A DNA stretch of 64,000 bases from Trochalopteron elliotii (GCA_024734555.1 JANPWX010000076.1:3437448-3501447), one strand, 5' to 3'. Numbered from the stretch's first letter, positions 22,586-36,510 are shown. Translations and numbers: made by a program. Notes: generated by a model from the letters alone, not told the origin.

Positions 22586-25500
22586 GCATGTTAACCTTTC
22601 CCCTACCATTCCTCCATCTGCTGTAATATGTGAATTTTATGTCTAATTTTAGACTGAAAATAGCTCAACAGTACATGTGTTTCTGTAGGTAGTAAAAATG
22701 ATAGAATAATTTCGGTCGCAGTACAAACAATTAGTACAAATTAATACATACCAATATATGGTTTTAACAAGTATTAATGCTTTATGAGTTGAATAAAAAG
22801 TCATCTGTATTAGAAAATAGATCTATCCCTGAGCATAATTTATGATTGTCCAATTAGGCTATAGATTAAGGATAATTGCTATAGAAGATCTTTATAGAAG
22901 ATTCTGAATCCATTAATCTAATTTTTCATATTTAATGAAATTGTCAGCAATTTTTGGTTAAAAATGTAAGATCATTTAAGAGTGTGTGAGTCATCACTTC
23001 ACTGCTACTGGTTTGGTATATAAATATTCCTTTCCCTTCATCAGCAAGCCTGCAATTTTCTTTTTAAATTTTACCCACCATACTGTCATGAAATTCTTAT
23101 TTAGGAAAAAATCAAATTAAAATCAGTGAAATAAGTATCAGCAGGAAAAATGCACAGTATTTATTCCTAAAATTTCTGAGTTTATTATCAAAGGGTAAAC
23201 TTTTTTAAAACCTTGCTATAATGATTAATTTGGCAGAACACTTTAAATGTTAAATCTAGGACTGGGAATTAATTTTAAAAAATATTTTGGGAATATCACT
23301 GTATGTAAAAAGCTTTTAATTTCCTTTAAAAAATAAATGAATGCATCTCTGCCCTATAACATCATGGACTTTCTTGGTCAATATATTCTAAAAAGGGGAA
23401 ATATGTAACTTTTGGTATTGTATGGCAAAGTGTAGGGAGGACTGGGCAATTGAATAACAGAACCAATATGATTCCAACAGAAGACATTTATTGTTTTCAT
23501 TACATCCCAGATATAGATCCTAGGTCTACTGTCCACATGAACATGCATCTCTGGGTTGGCCAAGCTGCTTCTTCATGAGGCAGTCACACATCCTTCAGGA
23601 CATCCACTTGGTCAAGCATCCATCCTCATATTATGCTTCCTCTATCTAGGGTGTACATTTTTTGCAGACAGTTTCTCAGGCTCTCTGCTCCCATCCTTGA
23701 TCCTGTTGTTTCTCAGCAACCTTGATGAATTCCTGAGAGCTCCAACAATAGAACTGCAGGTGGTTTGGTAAGATTACTCACAAACAGTTCAGCTGGTGCA
23801 TCAGAATGGCCTGTTATACAGATAAATTGCTACAGCAAGGAGCTACACAATTTCCTGATATACACCACTCCCTGTAGCCCTAATTCATGTCCTCTGCTCT
23901 GGAGTCAGCAATGAGGTTAGAAGCAGTTACTGGATTACTCTCAGAAACCTATTCAAACTATTTGTTTCATTCTAGCATAGAATGAGGGCAAGATACTTTG
24001 ATATCCTTTCTCACGTCTGTTGTATTCTGACAATACAACATACAATGCAATATGTCTATGGTTGTTAGACCTAAGGTGCCAATAACCTATATCATCAGAT
24101 TTTCCTGTTTCTGCTCTTCAGATATCTGTTATTTTATGCATGTCACAGATTTAATCAGAAAAGCTCTTTGGATTACAGTTCACACTCAACTATCAGTTAT
24201 GGCCTTATGTGCCTGCCAATTTTTGTAGGGAAATATTTCATAAAAATGTGAAATTATTGTGGTGCTGTTTCCTCTCAAAACATTTCCCAGAGCTACACGT
24301 TTTCCCACATTGCATAAGACCAGAGCAGTGAAGCTGTACAATATCTGAAATTGGACATTAAAAAAACACCTAAAAGGCAGAAGACAGTAGTCAGCTCACA
24401 TTGATTGGAAGTTTAAAGGAACTTCTATTTCCAGAAGATCAAAACACACAAATAATTGCCTGGCTAAACTATTCTGATGTAAATTCTAGACCTGAGATTT
24501 TCATCTAAAGTTGCAGAGCACAGGGCAGTGACTACATAAAAATGAAACTAATCGGCCACTCTTTGCATTGGCAATTAGTGAAAGGTTAACAAAACTTCAG
24601 GTGTAAGTGACAGAGATGTTCTATTCATGGCTGTATTCTCAACCTTGCACAATAGCGAAAGTTTCTCCAAGCACTATCTTTGCAGAGAGACCCAGGACAA
24701 AATTATCCGTTCAGCTTTGGAAAGTGTATGCATGCCTCACTGCTGAATTTCATTGAACTCTGTAGTTCTGAGTGCAGAGTGATCTCCCCTGAGCAGCTGG
24801 GAAGGAAGTGAAAGAAGAGGAAGCAAGTGATGTTCTTGAACATCTCCCTGTAGCTTTGCATGCCATGTGGCTGTGAGTTGCATTTTACTTTAGCAAGTTG
24901 AAGAAAGCCCCCAGCAAGTTGCCACAGCTCATTTGCAGGGCTGGGGAGCTCACCTGGTCTTCATTTCCTGAGCTGTTAAGGGAGGGCAGCATGTGGGGAG
25001 AACAGCATTTAGCCACCAAAGAATGAACAAAAGAGAAATTAATTCAACAAATTTGTGGTTTTCTGTCTTATGGCAGGCTTCGAGTTAGTAATTTTTTTCA
25101 AGTTGATGGAAGACTGCAGTTGTTACTGAAAAGTCAGCTTTTCGGAACAGAATTTCTTAGGTTTCTCCTAAAATGCCACAGACTTAAATAGGTAACTTAT
25201 CTTTTAAAAACCTAGAACACTGAGAGATTTGTCTAGAATCAAATTATAAGCTTACTGCAGTCAACAGTTTTGAAAATCTTGGCTTCTGGAGTTCTGTACC
25301 GTGCAGTCCTTATTCTTTATGTAAGTTAACTGAAGATCTGATATCACAGCACTACAGCTGCAGAAGTTTTAGCCATGGACATTTTTGGAATGTGGTTCAT
25401 TTTCTAGCAGCCAATGACAGACAGTGTAATAGGTCAGATAGGTCTGTCTAATGATTGCCATCTGCATAATCAGCAATCCATTAAGATTAATGAGGCTCTC

Positions 25501-26217
25501 ATATGATATTCTGTACTTCATCTAGCCCACATTAAAATCATATTAATCAGAAAGGTCTATATATCATCTTTCATATTTCAAAATATGAAGTTCAATCCTT
25601 ACCTATTTAACTAATAAGTTAAATAATTATAATGATATGCAGATCAGGGGAGTTTGTTTTGACCATACATTATTATGGTCTGAAAAAGAATCACATAAAG
25701 AGAAATACAATTCTGAAAACATAATCCTAATTCACACATGCCAAAGTTCCCTGTCCAGTATTTCTGAATAAGACCTTACACATTTTGCATTCCCTTTTAC
25801 TATATAAAATGGTTACTTTTTATGTCTTTGGATTGTATTCACGGTAAGAAATCCTTTTTTTTACATGAAACAGAATACCTTCTTACTCTATTAGTTTTGG
25901 TTTTTTTAATGTGTGATCTCCAAAGAAAGCTTTGAACTGTAAGTGTAAAGTACTAGCTTCCCTGCCATCATAGGAGTTTTTCTCCCCTTTGCTTCTACTC
26001 TGACATTTTTCTGTCTTAGTAAGCCTTCAAGCTGGGACTTTGTTAGACAGGAGCATCTCTTTCCTGCTGTTGCTCACTCTTCAAATCTTTTCCTAGAATG
26101 CCTTCTTTGCATGTCCTAAACAAGTGCTTATCCTCTCCCAAATCGTCATCCTCTCCAAAACTTTCCTACTCTCCTGGCTCAAAATGGCATTTCTCCAAAT
26201 TAGATGTTTGCACCTTG
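22586..26217. other. Unique non-coding DNA; possible conserved elements
   Basis: No gene recognised. The part at 23470-23900 has a tttattg near 23481 and could be an unrecognised antisense LTR, but nothing confirms this. Stretches at about 24650-25000 and 25370-25580 are compositionally balanced and non-repetitive. The latter carries several TAAT-type homeodomain cores (for example TTAATGAG) and looks like conserved regulatory DNA. These are impressions only. Confidence 0.35.
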
Positions 26218-26290
26218 AGTCATAGAATAATATAATTATTTATCTTGAAAAAGTTCTTTAAGATCATCAAGTCCAGTATTCCTGGACTCT
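26218..26290 (-). mobile_element. CR1 3'-end fragment, antisense
   Basis: Short antisense CR1 tail: 'gagtcatagaataatataat', 'cttgaaaaagttctttaaga', 'tcatcaagtccagtattcc'. Confidence 0.75.
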
Positions 26291-29200
26291 GAGCCAGTAA
26301 AATATTGACAGGTCTTTGTAATTTTATTTCAATGGGCATCTTTAGTATATCTAAGCTTATATCATGATTAATAATTTGTTAGGGCAAAGCTTAGCACAAG
26401 TTCAGTATTATTTGAGATAAAAAATACAGTAAAATTATTTACTTTCATTCCTTGGACTCCTTTACCCATTTTTTTTCACCTGTACTGATCAGTTACTATG
26501 AAACATATTTCAAGAAGATACACCACAAATTTTTTTAGGTGTGCAGGGTTTGTGATCTTGGAGGCTGAGTTTCTTTAAGACAAGATTCAGTACAGGAGTT
26601 GCAGAGCTTGCACATTTTATATTTTACACTCACACTTATCACTGACACAAACTATAATTCAAATGCTTAGTCAAGTCCATCCATAAACAATAAATAACAG
26701 GTATTAAAAATAAAGCCACTACAGTGGCCACATGCCTTTTAGACTAATGAAAAGAAACAAAAATTACAAAAAAGGCAGAAAACCTTACAAGGTATCTAGT
26801 GGGGTCATTCTGTACTTACAGAAAAACAAGTGACACAGTTTGCATAGTGATATTTTATATTTAACAAAGCTATCTTCAAAAGCTTAACCCAGATCTCTGA
26901 AAAACCCTCTGCTATTTTTAGCTTTTATTTATCGTGCTGATAAGCTTTAAGCTTCTCAAGCATAAATTAAACTCTTCTTTACTTTGTAGGTCACCTGACT
27001 CTGAATGGCACAATATGCTTCCATTCCAACTGCTTCAGTTATGCTGGATAAAGAAAACACTGAGTATTACAGTCTCAAGGAATTTGTGGGCCATATGTAA
27101 ATAGTGAAATTCTACCCTGACACATTTTTCGAGGAACAGAGGCAGCAAATACTGATCTCAAAGGTGTTCTTTAATACACTTCTCTAATATACTCCTCTCT
27201 CCTCTCTCTCCAGCACTGATTTAGCTTAGGCAACCTGGGAAATGGCTCAGTTACATTCCTAATCTTTCTATATATTCTATATATTCTTGGGTGTAAAAGT
27301 CAAACAATCTACAGCATTATATATATATGTGTCTTTGACTTATTTCTTTTGCTGCTTAGTCATTGTCATTGTCTCTATGCCAAGTTTAGCAGAGCATTAA
27401 TGTAATACAACAGTCTACATAGCCAATCCCAGGATAATTATCTTAAATTTTTCAGCCCATTTGTACCAGCATATGTCATGGTGCTGATGGACTACTAACT
27501 ATATTATTCTGATGTTGCTTTTCCAGTCAATGTGAGTGTGTAAAACACAATGAAATATCTGCTGGAACTGAAAATGCCATTCAGAATGGTGCAATGGTAC
27601 ACCTGGATGTGTAAGATGGAAATGAAAGATGACACAAGAAAAACACCTAATATATTTATCTTTCTTTATCTTCAATTGATCAGTGAATTCCAGTTTTGAA
27701 TTTCTAAGAGAATTCTATATGCCAATTATCTTCAGTACCTGATTTTCCTTTGCGGTAAGATTAAAAATGGATGTAGGAGATCTTTAAAGTAATCCAGCAA
27801 GTGAGCAATATCAAACTTTAAAAATTGCACAATAAAGCTACATGAGGTGAAATAAAAATAACATCTATTAAGCCACTTATAATTTATCTGAAATTATTTT
27901 TTCTCAGAAAATATATTTTCTTATTCTGGTTTTTTTTGTCCCTTTTAGAGGGAGATGGGGTGAGCTGCATTTTTTATTATTTTTTATTTTATTTTAGAAT
28001 TTCAAAGGAGAGTTCAAACTTTGCTGAAGTTATTGTAGTTCAATGGTAGAAAATAAGCAAAAAAGGTCTTAAGGTTTTCAACACCTTTCAAAAGAGGTCT
28101 TGCTCAAAAAATTAGCAGTTATCACACGACTTTGCCTTCACCTGAATGGGGAGACTTGTTCTTGACCTCCTCTGTTGAACACCTCTTTTGGGCTGCTCAA
28201 CAACAGAAAAAATACCAATATACAGAAGGAAGTCAGTTGAACGGCAATCAGAATGTACAGGATCATGAGCTCTTGCCTTGTGGGGAGAACCTGTGGAAGA
28301 GACACCCCTGAGAGGACCTGACAGGAGATCCTGATGTTTACAGGCAGGGTGTTGAAGAGATGGACCCAGGTGTTCATGGCAGTGCATGCACATTTCTAAC
28401 ATGCCATGAACCTGAGTGATGTATTTAGTACAACACAGCATGTCAGGCTGGCATACACAGCAAAGTCAACGTGCGCAAAGGGATTTTCAAGAAAAATATC
28501 AGGAAAATAATAATAGCTCCTGAAATGTCAATTTGAAAACTTGTTATTAAATTTCTTGGCCAAGTTCAAGTTGCAGTTACTACTGCAAACACATGGTTAA
28601 ACCTACATATATGTATAAATATGATTATATGATTAATGTTCCAAAAGCACACTGCTATTTTTATACCTGTTCATGCTGATCAGAGACATATAATTTTCGC
28701 TCAAGGACTAGTTACTGTTCAGCTTCTGAATGATTTTTTTCCTTGTTTTGCTTTTTCTTCTTTTTTTTCCCCAATTTATTTTGTTTTAGCTAGTGTCGTA
28801 GCATTAATACTCACCTCTCTTAAGTAAATGAATAAAAGATAAATAATGTTAGATTTCTTACCTACTATGAAAATTATTTAGACAAAACTTTAGATAAGTT
28901 TTAGCTTATCCAAACTCAGAAGTTACTAGTCTGGAAAAAGAAGTAAGATACAAAAATTCTGCAGAGGTTCTTCATTGTATGTGAATATTATCTACATAAG
29001 GTAACAGAGAGGCTGAAATAGGTGCCACGTAAAACCTCTGTGACACAAAGTCTAGCAAGCAGCCAAATATTCAAACAGGTGCCATGAAAGGATTGACAAT
29101 TTTAAGAGCAAGATTTGTGATCTTGACAAAAGAAAAACCAAGAAAAACTGGAATCAACATCGCAACATTATGCTTTTGCTTTTCCAATAAGAAAGAAATG

Positions 29201-32200
29201 AAGAAATGTATTCTGAGAAATTTGGTCCTTTCAACTATTTTGTTTACTGTGGACTGCATCCTACAGATGCTTCAGAAGAGACATTTTATCACCACATTAT
29301 TGTATATTTTATGGGAAAAATTATAATCAGCTACTTAACTTCTTTGGCAGATGTTTATGAGTACATTTTAAATGACTATATAAAATTTTCAGCATTAAAA
29401 CCATATCCTGTCTCCAGTATAATTTGTTTCATTTTTCTGTTTAATGAAGCGTAAAACACTGATAAATAGTTGAATTCTTTGTAAAGAATGTTCATGTTAT
29501 TTATATAATACAGTTGGTGAAGTCACTGTATTTCTAAAAGCAAATGAGTTGCTGGGATGGAAATGTAATTTGCAGCTTAAAGATCAAAAAGCAAAGCAAT
29601 AACATGACACCGTTGATACTTAATTAAATTAGAGCGCATTTAACTTTAAGCAGCAGCTTCAGTGCTTCAGCACCGGTAACCCACTTAGCAAGCACAGCAC
29701 AACGGGCATACACTGAGGCACTTCAAAAATGGAGATGGCAATTCCACAGGAAATTACAGGTGCACACACAGAGCTCCACTGCCATTAATGGAGTCTAGGA
29801 CTCAAAAGGAGAAACAGAGACAAATGGAAAGTCGTTTAATGGCAAAGTTGAGGGACTGTGACTTGGCTCCTTCAAATTGATCACTATTTTAACAGAGATA
29901 AATACAGTACATGAGGAAAAAAGCACATCATCTGGACTTTGGGAGACAGATTGTGAGGATGAAGGATGACTAACATTATACAAAATAAAAAGTGAACTGG
30001 TGAAACTGCATAAATTCTAGCTGATTTTAATGAACAGTTGTCTCCTCGTGTACTTTCACATACCATGAAGCTTAAGATTGTCTCATGTAAGTGTACAGAT
30101 TTCATTAGCAACCTACAAAAACAGCGATTTAGGATTTGTAACTAAAAGGGTTCCCACTCAGTGCAACAACATAAATTTAGTATAGGAGATGATATTCTTT
30201 TCTCCATGTGCTAGATATGGGACTGGAGCTACAGAAAATCCCTAGCATGAAGTGCAAATAAGCTAGAAATTTGTGTTAAAATGGAACTTCCCTCTGATAT
30301 CAAGCATTCTTGACATCTGAAACAACAGAAAGATGCTTATTGCAGCCATTGAGGAAGAGAAGAATCAGCAATGAATAGGAAAACAGAAAAACAAAGTGGG
30401 TTCCTTGAAAGCAATTAAGTCATATGGCATGTAGAAGAACAAAGAGAATATGTAACAAGTTCGTATTCATTTCTCAGATTAATGAGAATTTTATTTTTCA
30501 ACAACAGCAATGAAATTCTTCCAGTTATGGTAGATATCTAATTTCATAAATAAGCTATTTTAAAAAAAGAAAATATGTTTTTCTCTAAGCCTCATGGAAG
30601 GTATATTAGTAAGAATTTTCTAAAACTGACTAATCATTCTGACAGGATGAGAGCAACCTGACTTTTCTGTGAACAGACCAATAACTTTCTACATAAACAT
30701 TTTGCTATTACTGCATTTTCATGACTTTTACTGCCTTTTTTTGGAGTTTCTGGAAAAATAAAGTTCTTGATCCCATGTGTTGGCCTTGTCGTTGCATTGC
30801 TTTTACAAGCCTGCTAAAAGTTTAACTGCTTTGAGTGATTATAACGCTAATTTTGGGGGGTAATGTTTCTGCTTGCCTGCTTAGGAGGATAACTTTAATG
30901 CATGGAATAATGTTTCCAGTGATGGCATGCAGACTGCATCTGTGACACAGTGTTCAAGATGCAGTTTGTAAGCCTTTGAGAGTGGTTGCTGAAAAGCACG
31001 CAGTCTTTCAAGCATGTAACTAGATATGAGGAGACCATTTCCTTCTAAAGCTCTTCCTTCCCCAGAAATTATTATGGCAACATACACTGTGTTAATGTTA
31101 CTTAGCCACCACATATCCACTATCTGCACTCCCAAGGGTGAGTTAGAATCAAATGTATTTAAATTAAAGACAGAAACATCATCAATTTAGAAATGCATTT
31201 TCTCCCAGGCTTTATTAGAGAAAGATGCAAAGATACTCCTTATGCCTTTAAAAATGCTGTTAGTATTAACAACATGACTAGATAAAAGTGTCATAAAAAT
31301 GTAATGACAGTCTCATTTCCAATATATAGAACAAACAAGCATAGTTACTAAGGGCAAAATATATGGCTCAGAGGAAAGCTGTTTAGAATTGGTACAGTAA
31401 TTTAATAATTGTAAAAATGTTGAACATTGATTCCTTGAGAGCTCATGCTTTGCATGTTGCTGCACAGATGATAGCGACAGATTTTCTCATTCACAGCCAG
31501 TAAATGAAAAGGCCCATCTATCAGCTCATGTGCATTTAACTCTGAGCTTTATCCCAGTTTGTCCTTTTCTCTCTGTTGCTGTCAAGTTAAGACATAACAG
31601 AGGGAGATGCTACTGTAGCTTCAGGGCAAATTATTACACAATGTCTTTTAACCTCTGTACTTTGATCGAAATTTATAAAATAACATGAATAAAATTGAAA
31701 CTGCTCTAATGCAGCCTATCATTATTTTCTTCTGTGAGCCAAAGAATTCACTCAAAGGCTATGTTGGAGTCATAGTGTCTGTTCCAAAACACTCCCTATA
31801 CTTACTGGAAACCATTCTCTGCTCTGTGCCACAGGAATGCCACCTGATTAAAGAGATGTGTCCATTTTTATTAGTACAAAATCATTAATTTGAACAAGAA
31901 ATATTTGGATTAATATTTTGTCTTTTTTTTCATATTTTGCCTTCCATCTATTTTTAAATTTTATATTTTATACTTTTTAGTGACATGGATAATATGTATT
32001 ATATTTAATTTAGTCTTTAAGTCTCTATGGTGAAAACTGCTTGTTTTTGTGAGCACTGAAGCATATTATTTGTCACAGAACATGCAGAAACAAAATAGTA
32101 GTAATAATATTCAAATACCAACAGTCTGAATGCTTACACTAAATAAGACAAAAAATTATATTTCTCATTTTTTTGATCTGCTGAAGCAAAAGGAGACCAT

Positions 32201-33346
32201 CTGCTGAAGAAGTGATGGCAAAGTGACATTAGGAACCTCCTGAAGTATAACAACATTAGAACATCAGTCTGCTTAATGCTAATTTGCAAGACACATTTCA
32301 CATAAGCTTACCTTAGTTTTGTCTCAAAGTGCATTCACTTTACACTCAGCTCCTGCTGTCTCTTAAACACTCCTGTATGCTTCTTGTCCCTCTTAGAATT
32401 ACAAGTGCCCATACTAGCAGGGCTGGAAAGAGACAGATTAAATAGGAATAAGAAGTAAATGGACATCTGCAGTGTTTTGAGAAAGCAAGTCCTAACTTAC
32501 AAAAGCAGTGTTATCATTACAAAATGATCTAAATAAATATAACACAACTAAGTGTCTATTTATGCCTAGCTTTATTCGGAGAATTTGCATTTTATTCTGA
32601 GTACCAGTCTCTGCAGTGTATTTCCAATTTCTGTGAATGCTTTTGTTTAGCAAATAACATTCACAAGCTTAGAATTATATAAATGAGATCACGAATATGA
32701 TTAAAATAATTTCCATACTAATAAATCTTTTTGATTAGGAGACTAAATGAAGAATGAAAATTGCTTATCTACATGAAAGATGATACCTATTTCTCCTTTT
32801 TCTTTGACAGGATAAAAATCTTCATCTGATTTCAAAAGTTCTATCTCTTTATATGACTGCTTCCAGGAACTGCTAATAGTCTATAGAGCTTTTTTTGCAG
32901 AACATTAGCACTATCCATTGACCTCTTCATTAGTAGACATGAAGTTATTTGGAATTCCAGTTCCTGCTGGGAAGTTGTCCACATTACAATATTCATGTCT
33001 TTGGCAGTCTTATCAGCCAGATCAGATACTAAATGGGCCATAAAATATACTAACATATCTTAAATGAGTCTTTTTCAGAAAAAGAGAAATGAAAAGGAAT
33101 AGCCAAGGCACTTTCAAGATTAGTAAACATGAAGATATGATGATTTGCCCATCCTGTATTGTTCCAAATCCTTTACTACACATCAACATTTTGGGAATAA
33201 TACTACTGATAAAAACTTTTCCAACAACAAGGAATATAGACTCTTGGTAACTAATTAAATAAAAGCTTTCTGTTTAAAACTAAGAAAATGACCTAGCCTC
33301 AATCATTCAGATTTAAAAAAAAAATGTTAATGGGTTTGGATTTGCA
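26291..33346. other. Seven kb of mostly unique AT-rich DNA
   Basis: No gene was established. Items of note: an unassigned 330-bp stretch with minus-strand ORFs at 28112-28441, and non-repetitive CpG-retaining DNA at about 31430-31660 that could be conserved. Minus-strand ORFs at 30881-31135 and 32841-33056 and plus-strand ORFs at 29084-29326, 29206-29454 and 31685-31888 have no recognisable domain. A simple (TA)/(TG) patch lies near 27317-27335. Confidence 0.4.
28112..28441 (-). other. Unassigned ORF pair with a predicted membrane segment
   Basis: Two overlapping minus-strand ORFs (28112-28441, 109 codons; 28138-28377, 79 codons) occupy a slightly GC-richer island. The shorter one contains a run of about 20 hydrophobic residues (within MILYILIAVQLTSFCILVFF), followed by a polar tail (SPKEVFNRGGQEQ), the pattern of a small membrane protein. 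I do not recognise a family. On the minus strand an A-rich tract lies about 110-160 bases past the stop codon (27970-28005), which could be the tail of a processed retrocopy. It could equally be chance. Confidence 0.2.
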
Positions 33347-34519
33347 TGATCTGGTTTTTGGCAGCACGGGGGCACAGAGGTGGCTTCTGTGAGAAGTTGC
33401 TAGAAGCTTCCATCATGTCCAACAAAGCTAGTCCTTGATGGCTCCAAAGATGGACATGCCACTTGCCAAGGCTGGGCTAATCAGAAGTGGTGATACCACT
33501 TCTGTGATACCATATTTTTAAGAAGAAATCAAAACAAAGGTTGTGGCGCAGTTTTAATTCCAGTCAGACAAGAGTTGGATGAGAACACGTGAGAGGAACA
33601 GCTCTGCAGACACCAAGGTCAGTGAAGAAGGAGGGGCAGGAGATGCTCCAGGCATCAGAGCTGAGATTCCCTTGCAGACCATTGTGCAGCCCATGGTGAG
33701 GCAGCTGTGCCCCTGCAGCCCACGGAGGGCCAGGGGACGCAGAGATCCACGCACAGCCCATGGGGATCTGTGAGGGATGCAGAGATCCACGCACAGCCCA
33801 TGGGGATCTGTGAGGGATGCAGAGATCCATGCACAGCCCATGGGGATCTGTGAGGGATGCAGAGATCCACACACAGCCCATGGGCGAGGTGCCCATGCCA
33901 GAGCAGGTGGATGCCTGGAGGACTCTGAGTCAGTGGGAGACCCATGGAGAGACAGGGCCTGCTCCCAGACCAGAGCAGCTTCTCCTAGAAGGACTTCTTC
34001 CTGTGGAAAAGTGACCCATGCTGCAGCAGTTTGAGAGGTAATTTTGCCTGTGGGATGGACGCATAATGCAGCAGTTTTGGGGGTACTGTTGCCCATGAGA
34101 TGGAGCCACACTGGAGTCCATGGACAGCAGCCGGCCATGGAAGGGATTCCAAATACAGCAGGGAAAGGACTCCTCTCCCTGAGCAGCGGGAGAAGCCTCA
34201 GGTGGTGAATTGACCAAAACTCCCATTCCCTGTCTCCTTGTGACGTTGGGAAGGAGGGAGTGGTGGGGCCAAGCTGTTCTTAAAGGCTTATTTTATTTCT
34301 CATTATCCTGCTCTGATTTTTTGAGTAATAAATTCACATTATATCTCTTAAGTTGAGCCTGTTTTTTCCCTCAATAGTATTTCATGAGTGATCTCTCCCA
34401 GTCCTTTCCTCAACTCATGTACCTTTTGTTAATTTTTTTCTCCTCTGCCCAGCTGCAGAGCAGAGTGAGTAAGTGGCTTTCATGGGTGCCTGGAATCTGG
34501 CCAGCATCACCCCACACCA
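33347..34519 (+). mobile_element. ERVL-type solo LTR, sense, about 1.17 kb
   Basis: Matches, in order, a long avian ERVL-type LTR: 'tggtttttggcagcacgggg', 'gtggcttctgtgagaagttg', a TATA-like element near 33511-33520, 'ctgcagacaccaaggtcagt', 'gagattcccttgcagaccat', a minisatellite, 'gcaggtggatgcctggagga', 'ccattccctgtctccttgtg', 'attttatttctcattatcct', AATAAA at 34327-34332, 'catgagtgatctctcccagt', and an end near 'atcaccccacacca'. Ends are approximate and no perfect 5-bp duplication was seen. It is the same family as 54662-55493. A minus-strand 194-codon ORF (33554-34138) and several smaller ORFs are openings inside this GC-rich element, repeated because of the minisatellite, and are not genes. 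Confidence 0.85.
33731..33884. repeat. 40-bp minisatellite, about 3.6 copies, in an LTR
   Basis: Units of exactly 40 bp start at 33741, 33781, 33821 and 33861, with a consensus starting 'agagatccacgcacagccca' and containing 'tggggatctgtgagggatgc'. The first three units differ by only one or two bases, so expansion was more recent than the surrounding LTR decay. The last unit is truncated. Confidence 0.95.
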
Positions 34520-36510
34520 GTGTTTTATAAAATTATGATTTTGGACTGAAACGTCTTGCCATGCTGAGACTCTAGTCAAATGTTGTGGTCAGTGTGTTTA
34601 GGAAATACTTTTATCCCTTAACTCTTACTTCATTTATTTTTTATATTCTTAGGGGCATTTTTCTGTGGGTTTGTTTTTGGTTGAGGTCAACATTACCTAT
34701 TTCTGGAGGGTTTTTTTATTTTTTACAATTTTTTTTTTATTTTTTACAAAATCTTTATCAGATACCATTTTAGAAAAGAATATTGATATTCACTCTTACA
34801 ATTTATAAAAAGCATCAGAATTTCAGAACATGACAGAGATATAACCACTAAAACCAAAAAGGGAAAGTTAGAAATTTTTTAATGAGTTTAATTACTTCAT
34901 ACAAGGCTAATTACTTCCAAATAAGGAAAATTCCACATAACACTTCATGATTAATGAAGCACACAGAGTTTTAGTTGTCATTAAAAGCACTTGTCACACC
35001 TTGGAAGCAGAGAAGCAATAGTAATAATGTTTGATTTTTTGAAGTTCTACAAGAAAAATATTTTTCTGTAAAATATTTTTTTTCAGTTTATTCTTTGCAT
35101 GCCTACACGAGACCCAGCTGATGCTCGAAATGACAAGAAAGAAAACCTCTGGCCTAGAATGCTAGTAGTTAACTAAATATTTTTGGCATAACCTCAAAGA
35201 TAAATAGAGCTGCAAAGTAGTAAAATTCTTTAAATGAACACATGGGAATGGCAGCTTTCCTTATCATTTTTTGCATGGTCTCCAATCTTGGTTTCAGAAA
35301 GACAGAAACACTGAAAGAATCCCTGTCAGTATCTGAATATAGTAAGGAGTTTTAGGCTTACAAGAAAACTTTCAATGACATCAATTTTCACTTTCTAGGG
35401 TGTAAAACTTGTGATAAAAGGCTACGAATGGCTCACACTTTTTGAAAAATGCCTTTATTTCCTCAGTCTGAAATGACAGCTGTACAAATGGGGCTACAGC
35501 AACCTTATATATATCTTTTACAAATGCCCATCTTTCACTAGCACTTAACTCAGAAGAAATGAGCTGTGATTCATTAACTATAATAGAAATTTTAAGCCAA
35601 AAGAATGGGTTATAATCAAGACATTAAAATAATAAAGAGGCAACAAGTTTGTCCCAAAAAATTAACACCATTTGTTACTAGCTTTCATTAGATAGTCTTT
35701 ATCTACATAATACCTTGTGCTTTATGAAAAACTTTATAATCAGGTGAAAAAATAAACTTTTTTTAATCATTCATATGTCTCTTAGACTGCCAGTTTTTCT
35801 AAAGTCTCTCCTTATATTCATGTACCACTTAGCAAAATATAGCCATGGCATTGCTTGGTTCTCTTAGATATTGTTATTATAATGAAAATCTGTATGTGGA
35901 CTTAGAAATTAAGTGTATAATATGTTCTCCAAAGCCTAAAATCTCTGTATTTTTCTCTTCTTTTTTAAATGATTGTTTTGTAGTATATTTAATATTTTGA
36001 TTGTCATATCAAAAGTGCATAGTCCTAATATTAAATCTGAGAATTGATTTGTTGGAGGAAAAAATCTGTTGAAATGCATAAAAATATTTAGTGTAGATAA
36101 AGCTCCCTGGGCATTCATGCAAAAGGAATACTACAGTTAAGGACAGTGAAAATATACCAGTACCTATCAGTAGTATAAGGTGTTAAAAATACGCTCTTTC
36201 TGTGGTAGTTGCTGCAAAAGTCATATAGTTGTTCCCACAGATAATGCTTCCAAAAGCAACAATAAAAAATATTAACAAAAGAGAGAACAAATGGTGCACA
36301 GTGGATCCCATGATGGCAAATTTACCTTCACAGATGTAGAGAAGCATCAACGTGTCGAAGTAAAAAGCCAAAGTCAGTTTTATTCGTACTTGCCTAATTT
36401 ACAAGTTTGATTCAGACATTCTCAAGTGTCTGGGTTAAGCCACACAGTGGACCTTAAATAGTCTGCGTTGCTTAATTCACTTACCATACACATAAATGGA
36501 TCTCCTACAG
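34520..36510. other. AT-rich non-coding stretch
   Basis: No gene recognised. T-rich duplicated tracts lie near 34713-34750. The minus-strand 62-codon ORF at 36183-36371 encodes a hydrophobic central stretch but has no recognisable domain. The part at 35080-35480 is compositionally balanced but unassigned. Confidence 0.45.

Noticed and set aside
33741..33884. Direct repeats considered as a CRISPR array
   Set aside because: The units are contiguous 40-bp copies without unique spacers, inside an LTR, in vertebrate DNA.
33554..34138. 194-codon minus-strand ORF, the longest in the window, with repeated peptide units
   Set aside because: It lies inside a GC-rich ERVL-type LTR, and the peptide repeats simply mirror the 40-bp minisatellite in three frames. 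No domain and no splice context.
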